A DNA stretch of 50,453 bases from Metabacillus indicus LMG 22858 (GCF_000708755.2 NZ_JGVU02000004.1:1-50453); one strand, 5' to 3'. Shown: positions 8,668 through 16,546, counted from the first letter of the stretch. Notes: generated from the letters alone by a model not told the origin. Numbers and translations are program-made.

Positions 8668-9588
8668 TCAATTGGTTAATTCCACGATTTTATTTTGAAC
8701 ACCTTTATCCGTTTCATTGGTTGAATTTAAAACAAGCTCAACAAATGCTTTTACTGCTGGAGACAGCCATTTTTTCCTTTTTATCAGCATATGAGAATAA
8801 ATTTGATCAAACTTTTCATTGTGATGAATGATTTTCAATTCTCCCCTTTCTATTTCTTCTTTAACAGTAATGTAAGGCAATACAGAAAAGCCAATCCCAC
8901 TCATAACAATCTTTTTAATAGCTTCTATACTCCATAATTCCATTATTTGAAAGTTGTATAGATCACGTTTCAAGAGATATTTTTCAAACATCGACCTGTA
9001 ACTGCAGCCTTCTTCATTTGTGATAAAAAAATGGTTGGTTTGGTTTCTTTTGTACTGGTCAAAATGGTACAGGCTATTATTGCTGCCCACAAGGACAATT
9101 TTCTCCTCAAGCAATGGATAATGATAGCATTTCTCCGGTTTGAATTCCGGATAGACCATAAAGGCGACATCTGCCCGTCCTGTCATCAAGTCAATTTGGT
9201 TTTGCCCGCATGTACCGTTGCTAAGTATAAGTCTGACATGAGGATATTTTAAAGTGAACTCTCTAATAATTGGGGACAGCCTTGAAATAGTCAGTGATTC
9301 CGGAGCAGCCACTTTTAAAACTCCCCCAAATTCATTGGCACCCCGCATATTTTTTATTTGTTCATGAGTAGCCAGTAGATCTTCGGCTAGGGGGATCAGT
9401 TCCCTGCCTGTATGAGTAAGCTGCAGTTTCCTTTTTACATAAGTAAATAACTCTCCTCCAATTTCTTGTTCAAGCGATTGTATATGTGCAGTAATTGTGG
9501 ATTGCGTATAGCCTAGCTTAGAAGCAGCGGCTGTATAACTTCCTATTTCCACAATCGTCATAAATGTTACTAGGTGTCTGATTTCCAT
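8668..9588 (-). CDS. LysR-family transcriptional regulator
   Basis: A 306-residue LysR regulator. The N-terminal winged helix-turn-helix is at residues 1-60 (GSYTAAASKLGYTQSTITAHI); the C-terminal two-lobe effector-binding domain occupies residues 90-295. ATG 9588 follows AAGGAG. It is divergent from a LysE-type exporter across 132 bp containing a 14-bp inverted repeat, the usual arrangement when a LysR protein controls the neighbouring exporter in response to the exported metabolite. The effector is not predictable. Confidence 0.92.
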   Translation of the reverse strand: MEIRHLVTFMTIVEIGSYTAAASKLGYTQSTITAHIQSLEQEIGGELFTYVKRKLQLTHTGRELIPLAEDLLATHEQIKNMRGANEFGGVLKVAAPESLTISRLSPIIREFTLKYPHVRLILSNGTCGQNQIDLMTGRADVAFMVYPEFKPEKCYHYPLLEEKIVLVGSNNSLYHFDQYKRNQTNHFFITNEEGCSYRSMFEKYLLKRDLYNFQIMELWSIEAIKKIVMSGIGFSVLPYITVKEEIERGELKIIHHNEKFDQIYSHMLIKRKKWLSPAVKAFVELVLNSTNETDKGVQNKIVELTN

Positions 9589-9611
9589 AACGTTTCTCCT
9601 TACCTGAAAAT

Positions 9612-9662
9612 ATTATCGAAAAAAATGATAATGAAAATAACAATTTCGATTTTATTTATCAT
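9612..9662. promoter_or_regulatory. LysR/LysE intergenic operator candidate
   Basis: ATGATAATGAAAAT (9625-9638) is repeated in inverted form as ATTTTATTTATCAT (9649-9662), matching at 12 of 14 positions around a 10-bp centre. A second, smaller dyad ATTATC...GATAAT (9612-9632) overlaps it. The size and position fit a LysR-type recognition site plus activation site. Confidence 0.55.
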
Positions 9663-9720
9663 CAATGTCATCTTACAATAAAGACTGTTCAATAGTAAAT
9701 TAGAAAACGAGGGTGGATTT

Positions 9721-10299
9721 ATGAATATAGCAGCGTTTCTTTCCTATGTAATTATTACTTCAGTTACACCAGGTCCAAGCAATATTTTAATGATGAATGA
9801 AGGACGGAAATTCGGTTTTATAAAATCATGGAAATTCAACAGCGGAATATTGGCAGGATTTGCATTATTAGGTCTTTTAAGCGGAGTATTTACTACAAGC
9901 TTATACGATTCGATACCTTTAGTAGAGCCGTATTTTAAAGCAGCTGGTGCGGCATATTTACTCTACTTGGCATGGAGGGTGGGCTTCCGAAAAGGCTCGG
10001 GGGAAGATTCCAGCATCGAGAGATCTTCTTTTTTATCAGGGTTTATCTTCCAGCTAATAAATATCAAAAGCATTTTGTTCTTTTTAACCGTTATGAGTAT
10101 TTTTGTATTACCGTACTATTCATCATATGAAGCAATAGGTTTTTACTTATCTCTGTCTATTCTTCTAGGGTGGACAGCACTTTTATTGTGGTCTGGGTTC
10201 GGTTCAATGTTCAAAAAATTCTTTTCTGAATATGACAAGTTCTTTCGAGTGATCATGAGTTTATTGTTGGTATATTCGGCGGCAAGTATTTTTACTTGA
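9721..10299 (+). CDS. LysE/RhtB-family amino-acid exporter
   Basis: A 192-residue membrane protein with about six helices. The N-terminal family signature is TPGPSNILMM (about residues 17-26), and the C-terminal helices end in a typical LLLVYSAASIF. The family exports amino acids and related metabolites by proton antiport. ATG 9721 follows GAGGGTGG. It is divergent from the LysR gene, probably its regulator. Substrate unknown. Confidence 0.9.
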   Translation: MNIAAFLSYVIITSVTPGPSNILMMNEGRKFGFIKSWKFNSGILAGFALLGLLSGVFTTSLYDSIPLVEPYFKAAGAAYLLYLAWRVGFRKGSGEDSSIERSSFLSGFIFQLINIKSILFFLTVMSIFVLPYYSSYEAIGFYLSLSILLGWTALLLWSGFGSMFKKFFSEYDKFFRVIMSLLLVYSAASIFT

Positions 10300-10344
10300 T
10301 ACGTTCCATATTCAAAAAAAATATACAATCGTTCTTGAAAATAC

Positions 10345-10390
10345 ATAAAGCAATGCAATCCCCCCCCCATAAAACGCATTGCTTTATATA
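10345..10390 (+). terminator. Terminator of the LysE gene with a poly-C loop
   Basis: A perfect 12-bp stem joins ATAAAGCAATGC (10345-10356) to GCATTGCTTTAT (10376-10387). The loop contains nine consecutive C (10360-10368). The T-run after the stem is interrupted (TTTATATATAT), so it may be a weak or two-way terminator. Confidence 0.65.
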
Positions 10391-10438
10391 TATTACTGTT
10401 TCATAAATCAAGAGAGATGAGCCCTCTCTATTATTCAG

Positions 10439-11497
10439 CTATCTCATCATCTCTTTAACTAATTCTCTGTTCCGCTCTTTAAACACCTCATTATGAGAAG
10501 AAACCATTGCTGCTTTATGCGCTCCCGGCTGTATGTACTGCTTTGCCTTGTTCACGGCGTTTGCTGCATCCTGAAAAGCTCCCGCAATCAGATGCAGTTT
10601 GCCTTCATGCATGAGAATATCTCCCGCTGCATAAAGACCTTCTACAGATGATTCGCTTGATTGGTTCCCGGCAATATAAAATTCCTCAGCAAGGGCTATG
10701 TTCAGGCTGCTGTTTTGCAACAGGGCCGCATCCCTTTCGTATCCATGGTTAATGACAACTTCATCTACTTCGAGGAAGAAGGTATCTCCTGTTTGATGAT
10801 TCGTCAGTTCTACCTTCTCGATTCGTTCGTGATCATCAGAAGCGAGGAGTTTTGTAATCGATGTATGGAAAAGGCACTCCGCTCTGCTGTTCATCAGCTG
10901 GGATACTTGTGCTTCATGGCCTTTTAGCGCATCCTTTCGGTACACAACATAGACGCTCTTTGCTACCGGCTCCAGTTCAAGCGCCCAGTCTATCGCTGAA
11001 TTCCCGCCCCCTGAAATAATGACCGTCTTGTCTTTAAAGCGCTTTAACGATTTAATCGTGTAATTCAAGTTTGATACTTCAAATCTCTCTGCCCCTTCAA
11101 TTTCGAGTTTCTGAGGATTCAGTATGCCGCCTCCAACTGCCGCGATAATCGTCTTGGAGAAATGTGTGCGGCCTGATGCTGCTTCTAGTTCGAAGATTCC
11201 CTCTTCAGTTTTTGAAATGGACACGATTTTCTCATTCAGCACGACCTCCGGCTGAAACGTCAGCCCCTGCTTAACAAGCTGTTCAATTAATTTTGCACCT
11301 GTAATGGGAGTCATTCCTCCAATATCCCAAATCATCTTCTCTGGATATACATGAACCTTTCCGCCAAGCATCGGCTGAAATTCAATAATTTTCGTTTTCA
11401 TTTCTCTAAGCCCGCTGTAAAAAGCAGAATACAGCCCCGCCGGACCTCCTCCTATGACTGTTACATCAAACAATTCGTGTTTCTTCACACCCTTCAT
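10439..11497 (-). CDS. ycgT: Ferredoxin/flavodoxin-NADP(+) reductase, YcgT type
   Basis: A thioredoxin-reductase-fold flavoprotein that moves electrons from NADPH to ferredoxin or flavodoxin. The FAD-binding GGGPAGLYSAF is at residues 16-26, the NADPH-binding GGGNSAIDWALEL at 163-175, and the C-terminal FAD motif is GLYAAGDILMHEGK. There is no CxxC redox pair, which separates it from true thioredoxin reductase. The ATG at 11497 touches AAGGGG; a GTG three codons downstream (11488) has better spacing and may be the true start. A sigma-A promoter overlapped by a Fur-box-like sequence lies upstream, matching the iron regulation I recall for B. subtilis ycgT. Confidence 0.9.
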   Translation of the reverse strand: MKGVKKHELFDVTVIGGGPAGLYSAFYSGLREMKTKIIEFQPMLGGKVHVYPEKMIWDIGGMTPITGAKLIEQLVKQGLTFQPEVVLNEKIVSISKTEEGIFELEAASGRTHFSKTIIAAVGGGILNPQKLEIEGAERFEVSNLNYTIKSLKRFKDKTVIISGGGNSAIDWALELEPVAKSVYVVYRKDALKGHEAQVSQLMNSRAECLFHTSITKLLASDDHERIEKVELTNHQTGDTFFLEVDEVVINHGYERDAALLQNSSLNIALAEEFYIAGNQSSESSVEGLYAAGDILMHEGKLHLIAGAFQDAANAVNKAKQYIQPGAHKAAMVSSHNEVFKERNRELVKEMMR

Positions 11498-11537
11498 CCC
11501 CTTAATGAATCATCTATTTTGATTGTGCAATTACGAT

Positions 11538-11585
11538 TGATTATCATTCTCAATTAAATATACTTTGTATTCTCTCTTTTGACAA
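11538..11585 (-). promoter_or_regulatory. Fur-box-controlled promoter of the ferredoxin reductase
   Basis: TTGTCA (11580-11585) and TATATT (11557-11562) are 17 bp apart. Directly downstream, at 11538-11552, is TGAGAATGATAATCA, which differs from the 7-1-7 Fur box TGATAATNATTATCA at only two positions. A repressor there would cover the transcription start, so the gene should be induced by iron shortage. Confidence 0.8.
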
Positions 11586-11653
11586 GCTTGTGTTTTAGTA
11601 AATTACTCAGGTCACCCTCTAAAAAAACATTATCCGCTCTTTCATAAACCCGT

Positions 11654-11684
11654 AAATTGCTGTGATAAATAACAGCAATTTTTT
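11654..11684 (+). terminator. Isolated hairpin with T-run upstream of the PhyH gene
   Basis: AAATTGCTGT (11654-11663) pairs perfectly with ACAGCAATTT (11672-11681) around an 8-base loop and is followed by TTTTTT on the plus strand. No plus-strand gene ends nearby. It may be an insulating terminator, or the dyad may be an operator for the AraC protein encoded in the operon. It precedes the -10 candidate TATAAT at 11732-11737. Confidence 0.5.
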
Positions 11685-11731
11685 GTGTATATTGAGCATA
11701 AATCAATATAGCCTATCAATAAACTTTCTTC

Positions 11732-11737
11732 TATAAT
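11732..11737 (+). promoter_or_regulatory. -10 box candidate of the PhyH-AraC-enolase operon
   Basis: A perfect TATAAT lies 32 bp before the PhyH start. I see no -35 box at 16-18 bp upstream, which would fit dependence on an activator such as the AraC protein in the same operon. Confidence 0.5.
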
Positions 11738-11769
11738 GAGGTTATTCAAGGGATTAAGGGGGAGACGGA

Positions 11770-12558
11770 ATGAATTTACACGGTTTAACTATTGAACAAA
11801 AAATGATGTGGGAACGAGACGGATACTTGGTTTTTGAGGATTTTCTGCCGCAAAAAGAAACCGCTTACTATAATGAGAAGCTGGATCAGGCGATGACAGT
11901 GTTTCGCGAGGAAAACCGTAAAAATCCTGAAACCGGAGTCCTTGATCATGTCGATCAGATCTGCGGAATCATTGAGCATGAAGAGGCCTTTCTTGAGCTG
12001 ATGGAAAATCCAAAAATGATGAATGTGATGCGGGACCTCCTTGGAGACCAGTTCGTGATGATCGATAACGACGGCTTAATCAAGCCTCCGAAAAAAGCAG
12101 CTCATACAAACTGGCACCGTGACACGGGCACAATGCTGTTTGTCGATGAAAAACCGGTTCCCTTCATGATTAAAGTGTTCTACTTCCTGTCTGACGTAAG
12201 CTATGACGGGGGATGTCTTGCTTTCCTTCCGGGAAGTGTTCACATGAGCAACGATGAGCTGCCAAAGGTTGAGAATCAGGAAGATATGCCTGGGCATGTC
12301 CGAATGAACGTGAAAAAGGGAACAGCCGTTGTTTTTCACGGCTCTGCCTATCACTCAGCTTTAAACAATTTATCTGAGGAAACAAGACGCTCCCTCATTT
12401 TTAATTACGCACCTTCCTTCGTCCGCACCTGGCCGGGATATGAGCCTTCAGAGGCTTTAAAAGCAAAAGCGGATACAAACCTGCGAAAAATGCTTCTCGG
12501 CATGACGCCGTGGTGTTCAGATGCAAAGGCGTTTGAAGAAGAAGCTGTGAGTCGATGA
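11770..12558 (+). CDS. Phytanoyl-CoA dioxygenase (PhyH) family Fe(II)/2-oxoglutarate oxygenase
   Basis: A 262-residue non-haem iron oxygenase. The metal site is His116-x-Asp118 (NWHRDTG) with His195 (AYHSALNN); Arg206 or Arg207 (EETRRSL) is the likely 2-oxoglutarate ligand. The double-stranded beta-helix fold runs from about residue 90 to 215. ATG 11770 follows GGGGGAGA. The stop overlaps the next gene (ATGA), coupling it to an AraC regulator, and an enolase-superfamily enzyme follows. Bacterial relatives hydroxylate small molecules such as amino acids or quaternary amines; the substrate here is unknown. Confidence 0.9.
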   Translation: MNLHGLTIEQKMMWERDGYLVFEDFLPQKETAYYNEKLDQAMTVFREENRKNPETGVLDHVDQICGIIEHEEAFLELMENPKMMNVMRDLLGDQFVMIDNDGLIKPPKKAAHTNWHRDTGTMLFVDEKPVPFMIKVFYFLSDVSYDGGCLAFLPGSVHMSNDELPKVENQEDMPGHVRMNVKKGTAVVFHGSAYHSALNNLSEETRRSLIFNYAPSFVRTWPGYEPSEALKAKADTNLRKMLLGMTPWCSDAKAFEEEAVSR

Positions 12559-13415
12559 GCGAAAAAAAATACTTTGAACATGTTTATTCGCCGAGCGGGT
12601 TTGCCCGCTCGCATTTGTTTTTTCCTTTAATCGGCGGATTCAACAAGATGTCGCCCGAGTTTTATTTCGAACGTGACTATTACCCTGCATGGGAATTTCT
12701 ATATGTTACCTCCGGCAAAGGCTGGTTTGCTATAAATGATCAATGGATGAAACTCGAACCTGGTGATGGGCTCCTGTACGACATGAGACTCCCACACAAA
12801 TATAAAGCAGACCCTGAAGATCCGTACGAAATGATGTACCTCGTCTTTAATGGCGATGAAATGAAGCATCTCATGGAAAAATGGTTTCCATCCCCCTCCA
12901 CTTTAATCAGAGGCACGGCAGGAAAAGAGGAGTATGAGACAACGCTGATCCGGATTTTAAAAACGGGCGAATCGGCTGATGACAAAGCAGAAACCGAAAC
13001 CAACATTCTCATCTATCAAATGCTGACACAGCTGCTGAAGTACAGCCGAACCGAACCTAAAGACCTGAACAGAGCAAAGCCTGAGTCGCTTGAACATGGC
13101 AGAATGTACATGGAAGAGCATTTCTCTCAAGCAGCAGACATCCAGGATGCTGCCAAAGCGGCAGGCTTAAGCTATTATCACTTCATCCGCCAGTTCAAGC
13201 GCTATTATGGCATTTCTCCTAAAGAATACTTAACCAAGCTGAAGATTGGCCATGCGAAAAAGATCCTGATCTATTCCGACAATCAAGTGAGCGAAGTTGC
13301 AGAGGCATCAGGCTTCAGCAGCTACAATGCTTTTTTGACAACATTTCTTCAGCATGAAGGTGTCTCTCCTACTCATTTCAGGAAGACATGGCGTTTGTCC
13401 AGGTATCATTCATAA
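12555..13415 (+). CDS. AraC-family transcriptional regulator with cupin sensor domain
   Basis: A 286-residue regulator. An N-terminal cupin-like domain (about residues 20-110, with a YDMRLPHKYKADPEDPY segment) probably binds the inducer. Two helix-turn-helix motifs fill the C-terminal 100 residues (AAKAAGLSYYHFIRQFKR and VAEASGFSSYNAFLTTF). Its start overlaps the PhyH stop by four bases. Lying inside the operon, it probably regulates it in response to the operon's substrate. Confidence 0.92.
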   Translation: MSEKKYFEHVYSPSGFARSHLFFPLIGGFNKMSPEFYFERDYYPAWEFLYVTSGKGWFAINDQWMKLEPGDGLLYDMRLPHKYKADPEDPYEMMYLVFNGDEMKHLMEKWFPSPSTLIRGTAGKEEYETTLIRILKTGESADDKAETETNILIYQMLTQLLKYSRTEPKDLNRAKPESLEHGRMYMEEHFSQAADIQDAAKAAGLSYYHFIRQFKRYYGISPKEYLTKLKIGHAKKILIYSDNQVSEVAEASGFSSYNAFLTTFLQHEGVSPTHFRKTWRLSRYHS

Positions 13416-13447
13416 CTCATATTCCATACGAAATAGGTGAAAGACTC

Positions 13448-14563
13448 GTGAAAATTACTGACGTAGAAGCCATATACTTGCGACTGCCGGAAATCGATGC
13501 CCTCCGCTGTGACGGGACACAGGATACACTGCTGGTCCGGATTCATACTGATGAAGGTATAACTGGAATAGGAGAGGTTGATTCTTCACCGCAAGTGGCT
13601 AAAGCTATTATTGAAGCGTCGGCCTCTCATTTAATAAGCAATGGGTTAAAGGATATCATTATTGGAGAAGATCCTTTTGACCGTGAGAAGCTTTGGAACG
13701 ATATGTTTCATGGCTCCTCCTACTATGGAAGACAGGGGGCAGCCATCCACGCCATCAGCGGAATTGATATGGCTTTATGGGATATTGTCGGCAAAACCGC
13801 AGAACGGACAACCGCTCAAATGCTGGGCGGCGTATACAGAAACCGCGTAAAAGCTTACGCAAGCCTCGTTATGCCTGAAACGATTAAAGACGCCTGCCTG
13901 CTGGCAGAAAAGTTTATGGACATGGGGTATAAAGCCATTAAATTTGGCTGGGGTCCATTTGGCGCAGACGACTATTTTGATGTTGAGGCTGTGAAGGCCA
14001 TTCGGTCTGTTATCGGAGAACGGACAGAGCTTATGATCGATATCGGACAGCGATGGGATGCCAAGCATGCCATTAAAATGGCCAGGCGGTTTGAAGAGTA
14101 TGGTGTGCACTGGATAGAAGAACCGCTTGCTCCGGATGATCTGGAGGGCTATGCCATGCTTTCGGCAGCAACCGACATTCATATCGCGGCAGGGGAAAAT
14201 GAGAGCGGAAGAAAAGCGTTTGAAAGACTTATTAAAGAAGGCCGGGTGGATATTATCCAGCCTGATTTGGGCAGGTGCGGAGGATTGACGGAAGGAAAGA
14301 AAATCGCTGATCTTGCTTATGCCGAGCAAAAAATGATCGTCCCCCACGCATTTAAAACAGGCATATTGGTCGCTGCAAGCACTCATTTTGCCGCCAGTAT
14401 TTCTAATGGTTTTCTAATGGAATATACAGTTTCCGATTCGCCTCTTGCCAGGACACTTGTCCAAAACCCGGTGCTTTTTAAAGATGGATACGTACATCTT
14501 CCTGACAGGCCCGGACTCGGCATAGAGATTGATCCTGATGCGGAAGCGAGATTTAGAGTGTGA
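13448..14563 (+). CDS. Enolase-superfamily (mandelate racemase/muconate lactonising) enzyme
   Basis: Abstracts a proton next to a carboxylate; relatives are sugar-acid dehydratases or racemases. Numbering from the GTG at 13448 (371 residues), the metal ligands are Asp198, Glu224 and Glu250. The first catalytic face has Lys162 and Lys165 (YKAIKFGWG), and the opposite face has the Asp273/His300 dyad (QPDLGRCGG, VPHAFKTG) of the mandelate racemase subgroup. A longer reading from ATG 13388 would overlap the AraC gene by 28 bp, but AGGTGA is correctly spaced only for the GTG. Third gene of the PhyH-AraC operon. An acid-sugar or hydroxy-acid substrate is an inference. Confidence 0.88.
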   Translation: MKITDVEAIYLRLPEIDALRCDGTQDTLLVRIHTDEGITGIGEVDSSPQVAKAIIEASASHLISNGLKDIIIGEDPFDREKLWNDMFHGSSYYGRQGAAIHAISGIDMALWDIVGKTAERTTAQMLGGVYRNRVKAYASLVMPETIKDACLLAEKFMDMGYKAIKFGWGPFGADDYFDVEAVKAIRSVIGERTELMIDIGQRWDAKHAIKMARRFEEYGVHWIEEPLAPDDLEGYAMLSAATDIHIAAGENESGRKAFERLIKEGRVDIIQPDLGRCGGLTEGKKIADLAYAEQKMIVPHAFKTGILVAASTHFAASISNGFLMEYTVSDSPLARTLVQNPVLFKDGYVHLPDRPGLGIEIDPDAEARFRV

Positions 14564-14671
14564 GAGAATAATTGATTGAATAACGTTGAAACATGCAGAT
14601 ATTTCCCCGGGAATGAGATCACCTTTTGCCGATACAGACAGATTTCTATCATATCGTGTCTATTTTGGACA

Positions 14672-14686
14672 TATCGCCGGGCGATA
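14672..14686. repeat. GC-rich palindrome, copy 1 (downstream of the DUF3967 gene)
   Basis: TATCGCC-G-GGCGATA, a perfect 7-1-7 palindrome immediately beyond the terminator of the DUF3967 gene. The same sequence plus the following C recurs at 15497-15512 just upstream of that gene. Confidence 0.9.
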
Positions 14687-14690
14687 CAAT

Positions 14691-14728
14691 AAAAAAAGAG
14701 TCAATCCGCTTATGATGGGGTTGACTCC
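14691..14728 (-). terminator. Terminator of the MerR/DUF3967 gene
   Basis: On the minus strand GAGTCAA pairs with TTGACTC, with C/G-rich inner pairs, followed by seven U. Confidence 0.85.
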
Positions 14729-14735
14729 TGCTTTG

Positions 14736-15443
14736 TTATTTTTTGAATAAAGAAAACAGCCAGTTCCAGCTCTCTTTAGGCCCCTGCATTCTTTCTTCAA
14801 GGCGTCTGTTAAAGTCATTCTGCGAATTCCATTCCTGCTTCTGCTCATCACGCATGGCCTGAATTTGCTTTTGAAGCAGCTCGCTCTTTTCTTTTTCCTC
14901 TTCAAGAAGCGCTTCATAGTGGGCACTCTGCTGCTGAATCAGCTTTTCCATTTTCACGTTCGTCTTGTGAGCTGAATTTCCGATTGTGGAGCTGATGACG
15001 TGGTGGTCCTGCTGAAGTCTGGAGACAGCTGTTTTCAGGTGAGACATATCGTTTTTCAGCTCCAGATTCATCTCCCGCGCGGCTGCAAGCTCATTTACCA
15101 CATACATCAGAGCTTCTTTCAGCTGAGCCGGGTCATTCGGCAGCTGATTGTATGTACCTGATACAGCAATCTCTGACGTATCGGATTCTGTTAAACGCTC
15201 CTTTTGCCGTTCCACTAGATCCTTTGCCGTTTCGTCCAGCGGCTTGTCCGTATCGCGGAGCGCTATAAGCGCATTCAGATCAGTCTGAACGAAAATTCGC
15301 CTGTCTCCATCTTTTAAGAATTCATATCCGTTCCGTTCTAAGATCTGGCCATATTTACGGACGGTGGGCGTTGCAATCCCCACTTCTTCCGCGGCTTCCT
15401 TTGAAGAAAATGCCCGTTCATTCGGTTGTATATCGCGTCTCAT
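14736..15443 (-). CDS. MerR-like DNA-binding protein with DUF3967-type coiled coil
   Basis: A 235-residue protein with an N-terminal MerR-like winged helix (residues 10-60: FSSKEAAEEVGIATPTVRKY and a wing around GDRRIF). A long charged, glutamine-rich coiled coil runs from about 100 to 215, and a C-terminal RMQGPKESWNWLFSLFKK ends in a short aromatic/basic tail. This layout resembles RacA-like chromosome-anchoring and plasmid-associated DUF3967 proteins. ATG 15443 follows AAGGGGGG. Two identical GC-rich palindromes bracket the gene. Function is not established: it could be an autoregulator or a DNA-organising protein. Confidence 0.75.
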   Translation of the reverse strand: MRRDIQPNERAFSSKEAAEEVGIATPTVRKYGQILERNGYEFLKDGDRRIFVQTDLNALIALRDTDKPLDETAKDLVERQKERLTESDTSEIAVSGTYNQLPNDPAQLKEALMYVVNELAAAREMNLELKNDMSHLKTAVSRLQQDHHVISSTIGNSAHKTNVKMEKLIQQQSAHYEALLEEEKEKSELLQKQIQAMRDEQKQEWNSQNDFNRRLEERMQGPKESWNWLFSLFKK

Positions 15444-15496
15444 ATCGGCCCCCCTTTCCTTTAACTATGAAGGCTTTCCTTCCTTTTTGCAAGCTG

Positions 15497-15511
15497 TATC
15501 GCCGGGCGATA
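15497..15511. repeat. GC-rich palindrome, copy 2 (upstream of the DUF3967 gene)
   Basis: TATCGCC-G-GGCGATA again, extended here to a perfect 17-bp palindrome by flanking G and C. It lies just upstream of a weak minus-strand promoter candidate (TTGCAA with CATAGT, 17 bp apart), so binding could regulate the gene. Confidence 0.9.
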
Positions 15512-15556
15512 CGAGGATGAATCAGATAAAGTCAGCATGAAGGTGAAAAGCTGAAG

Positions 15557-15587
15557 AAAAAGCCTCATTCATACTTGAATCAGGCTT
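15557..15587 (-). terminator. Terminator of the ROK kinase gene
   Basis: On the minus strand AGCCTGATTC pairs with GAATGAGGCT, one mismatch, followed by five U. It lies about 75 bases past the ROK stop. Confidence 0.75.
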
Positions 15588-15661
15588 CATTTACTGGTAT
15601 TCACTTATAGTATTCGAACCTGTGCACCCCAATTTAGTCTGTGGTTCTTATTTTTTCTGCG

Positions 15662-16546
15662 TTACTCCATGTTTTTTGAAGCGATATGATGATAGACTGC
15701 ACCGATTATGCCTGATTGGTTTCCGAAACTTGCCGGCTTCATTGCAGCCGAGAATGCCGGTTCAATTTCCAGGATCCGCTGCTCTAATTCATGCATGAAT
15801 GTTTTTCTTGAAATAATGCCGCCACCGATATAAAAAACAGGAGGTGCAAATACATAATATAAATTCAATATGTTCATTGCGAGTCCGGTGTATAAGTCAC
15901 CGACAAGACGCGAGGCTGCTTCTTCCCCATTGTCATAGGCTTCAAAGATTTGCTCGCCGGATATATCTTGAAAAGGGATGTTCTTGCACTCTGCGTATTT
16001 CTGACGGAGGATTGCAAGCGTCGCTGATTTGTTAAACTTATGACTTTCTGCAACGTCACTTGTAACGTGTTCGCTGAACATGTGACCAAACTCACCCGAA
16101 CGGTTGCGCACACCGCGGTAAAGAGCGTCGTTCAGGTAAATGGCACCGCCAATACCCGTTCCAATCGTAAGGAAAAGAAAGTCCCGCTCTTCCTTTGCAC
16201 TTCCTTTCCATTTTTCCGCAAGCGCTGCACAATTCGCATCATTTTCTGCACTAATAGTCAGGCCGGGATATCTCTCTTTAAAGTAGTCAAAAATGTTAAA
16301 GCCATTAAAATCGACAATCGCACCGCCCATTTCAATGAAACCCGTGGCCGGATCAATATATCCTGGAATGCTGAGAGCTAAACCTGCTGTATCCGAATCA
16401 ATCTGCCTTTCAATTTGAGATAGAATCGTCTCGCCTTTTCTGTTCTCCAAAGACAGTTTCCCGGACTCTATAAGCTCACCTGCAAGAGAAAATTTCCCGA
16501 TTTTCAAATCGGTTCCGCCAATATCAAAAGCTAATAGATGCTTCAT
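15662..16546 (-). CDS. ROK-family sugar kinase, beta-glucoside kinase-like
   Basis: A 294-residue sugar kinase. The N-terminal phosphate loop is FDIGGTDLKIG (residues 5-15), followed by the catalytic region ENDANCAALAE and the glycine-rich GTGIGGAIYL. After GEFGHM, where many ROK proteins have a CxCGxxGC zinc motif, this one reads FSEHVTSDVAES with no cysteines, as in BglK-type kinases. It is the last gene of the PTS operon, separated from EIIC by a long hairpin. It may phosphorylate the free glucose released by the phospho-beta-glucosidase or a non-PTS disaccharide. Confidence 0.85.
   Translation of the reverse strand: MKHLLAFDIGGTDLKIGKFSLAGELIESGKLSLENRKGETILSQIERQIDSDTAGLALSIPGYIDPATGFIEMGGAIVDFNGFNIFDYFKERYPGLTISAENDANCAALAEKWKGSAKEERDFLFLTIGTGIGGAIYLNDALYRGVRNRSGEFGHMFSEHVTSDVAESHKFNKSATLAILRQKYAECKNIPFQDISGEQIFEAYDNGEEAASRLVGDLYTGLAMNILNLYYVFAPPVFYIGGGIISRKTFMHELEQRILEIEPAFSAAMKPASFGNQSGIIGAVYHHIASKNME

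Noticed and set aside
9625-9662. Fur box in the LysR-LysE interval
   Set aside because: Single TGATAAT half-site resemblance only; the larger inverted repeat is better explained as a LysR-type site.
13775-14386. 203-codon open frame on the minus strand inside the enolase-superfamily gene
   Set aside because: The plus-strand frame has intact catalytic motifs; the antisense frame has no ribosome site and no recognisable fold.
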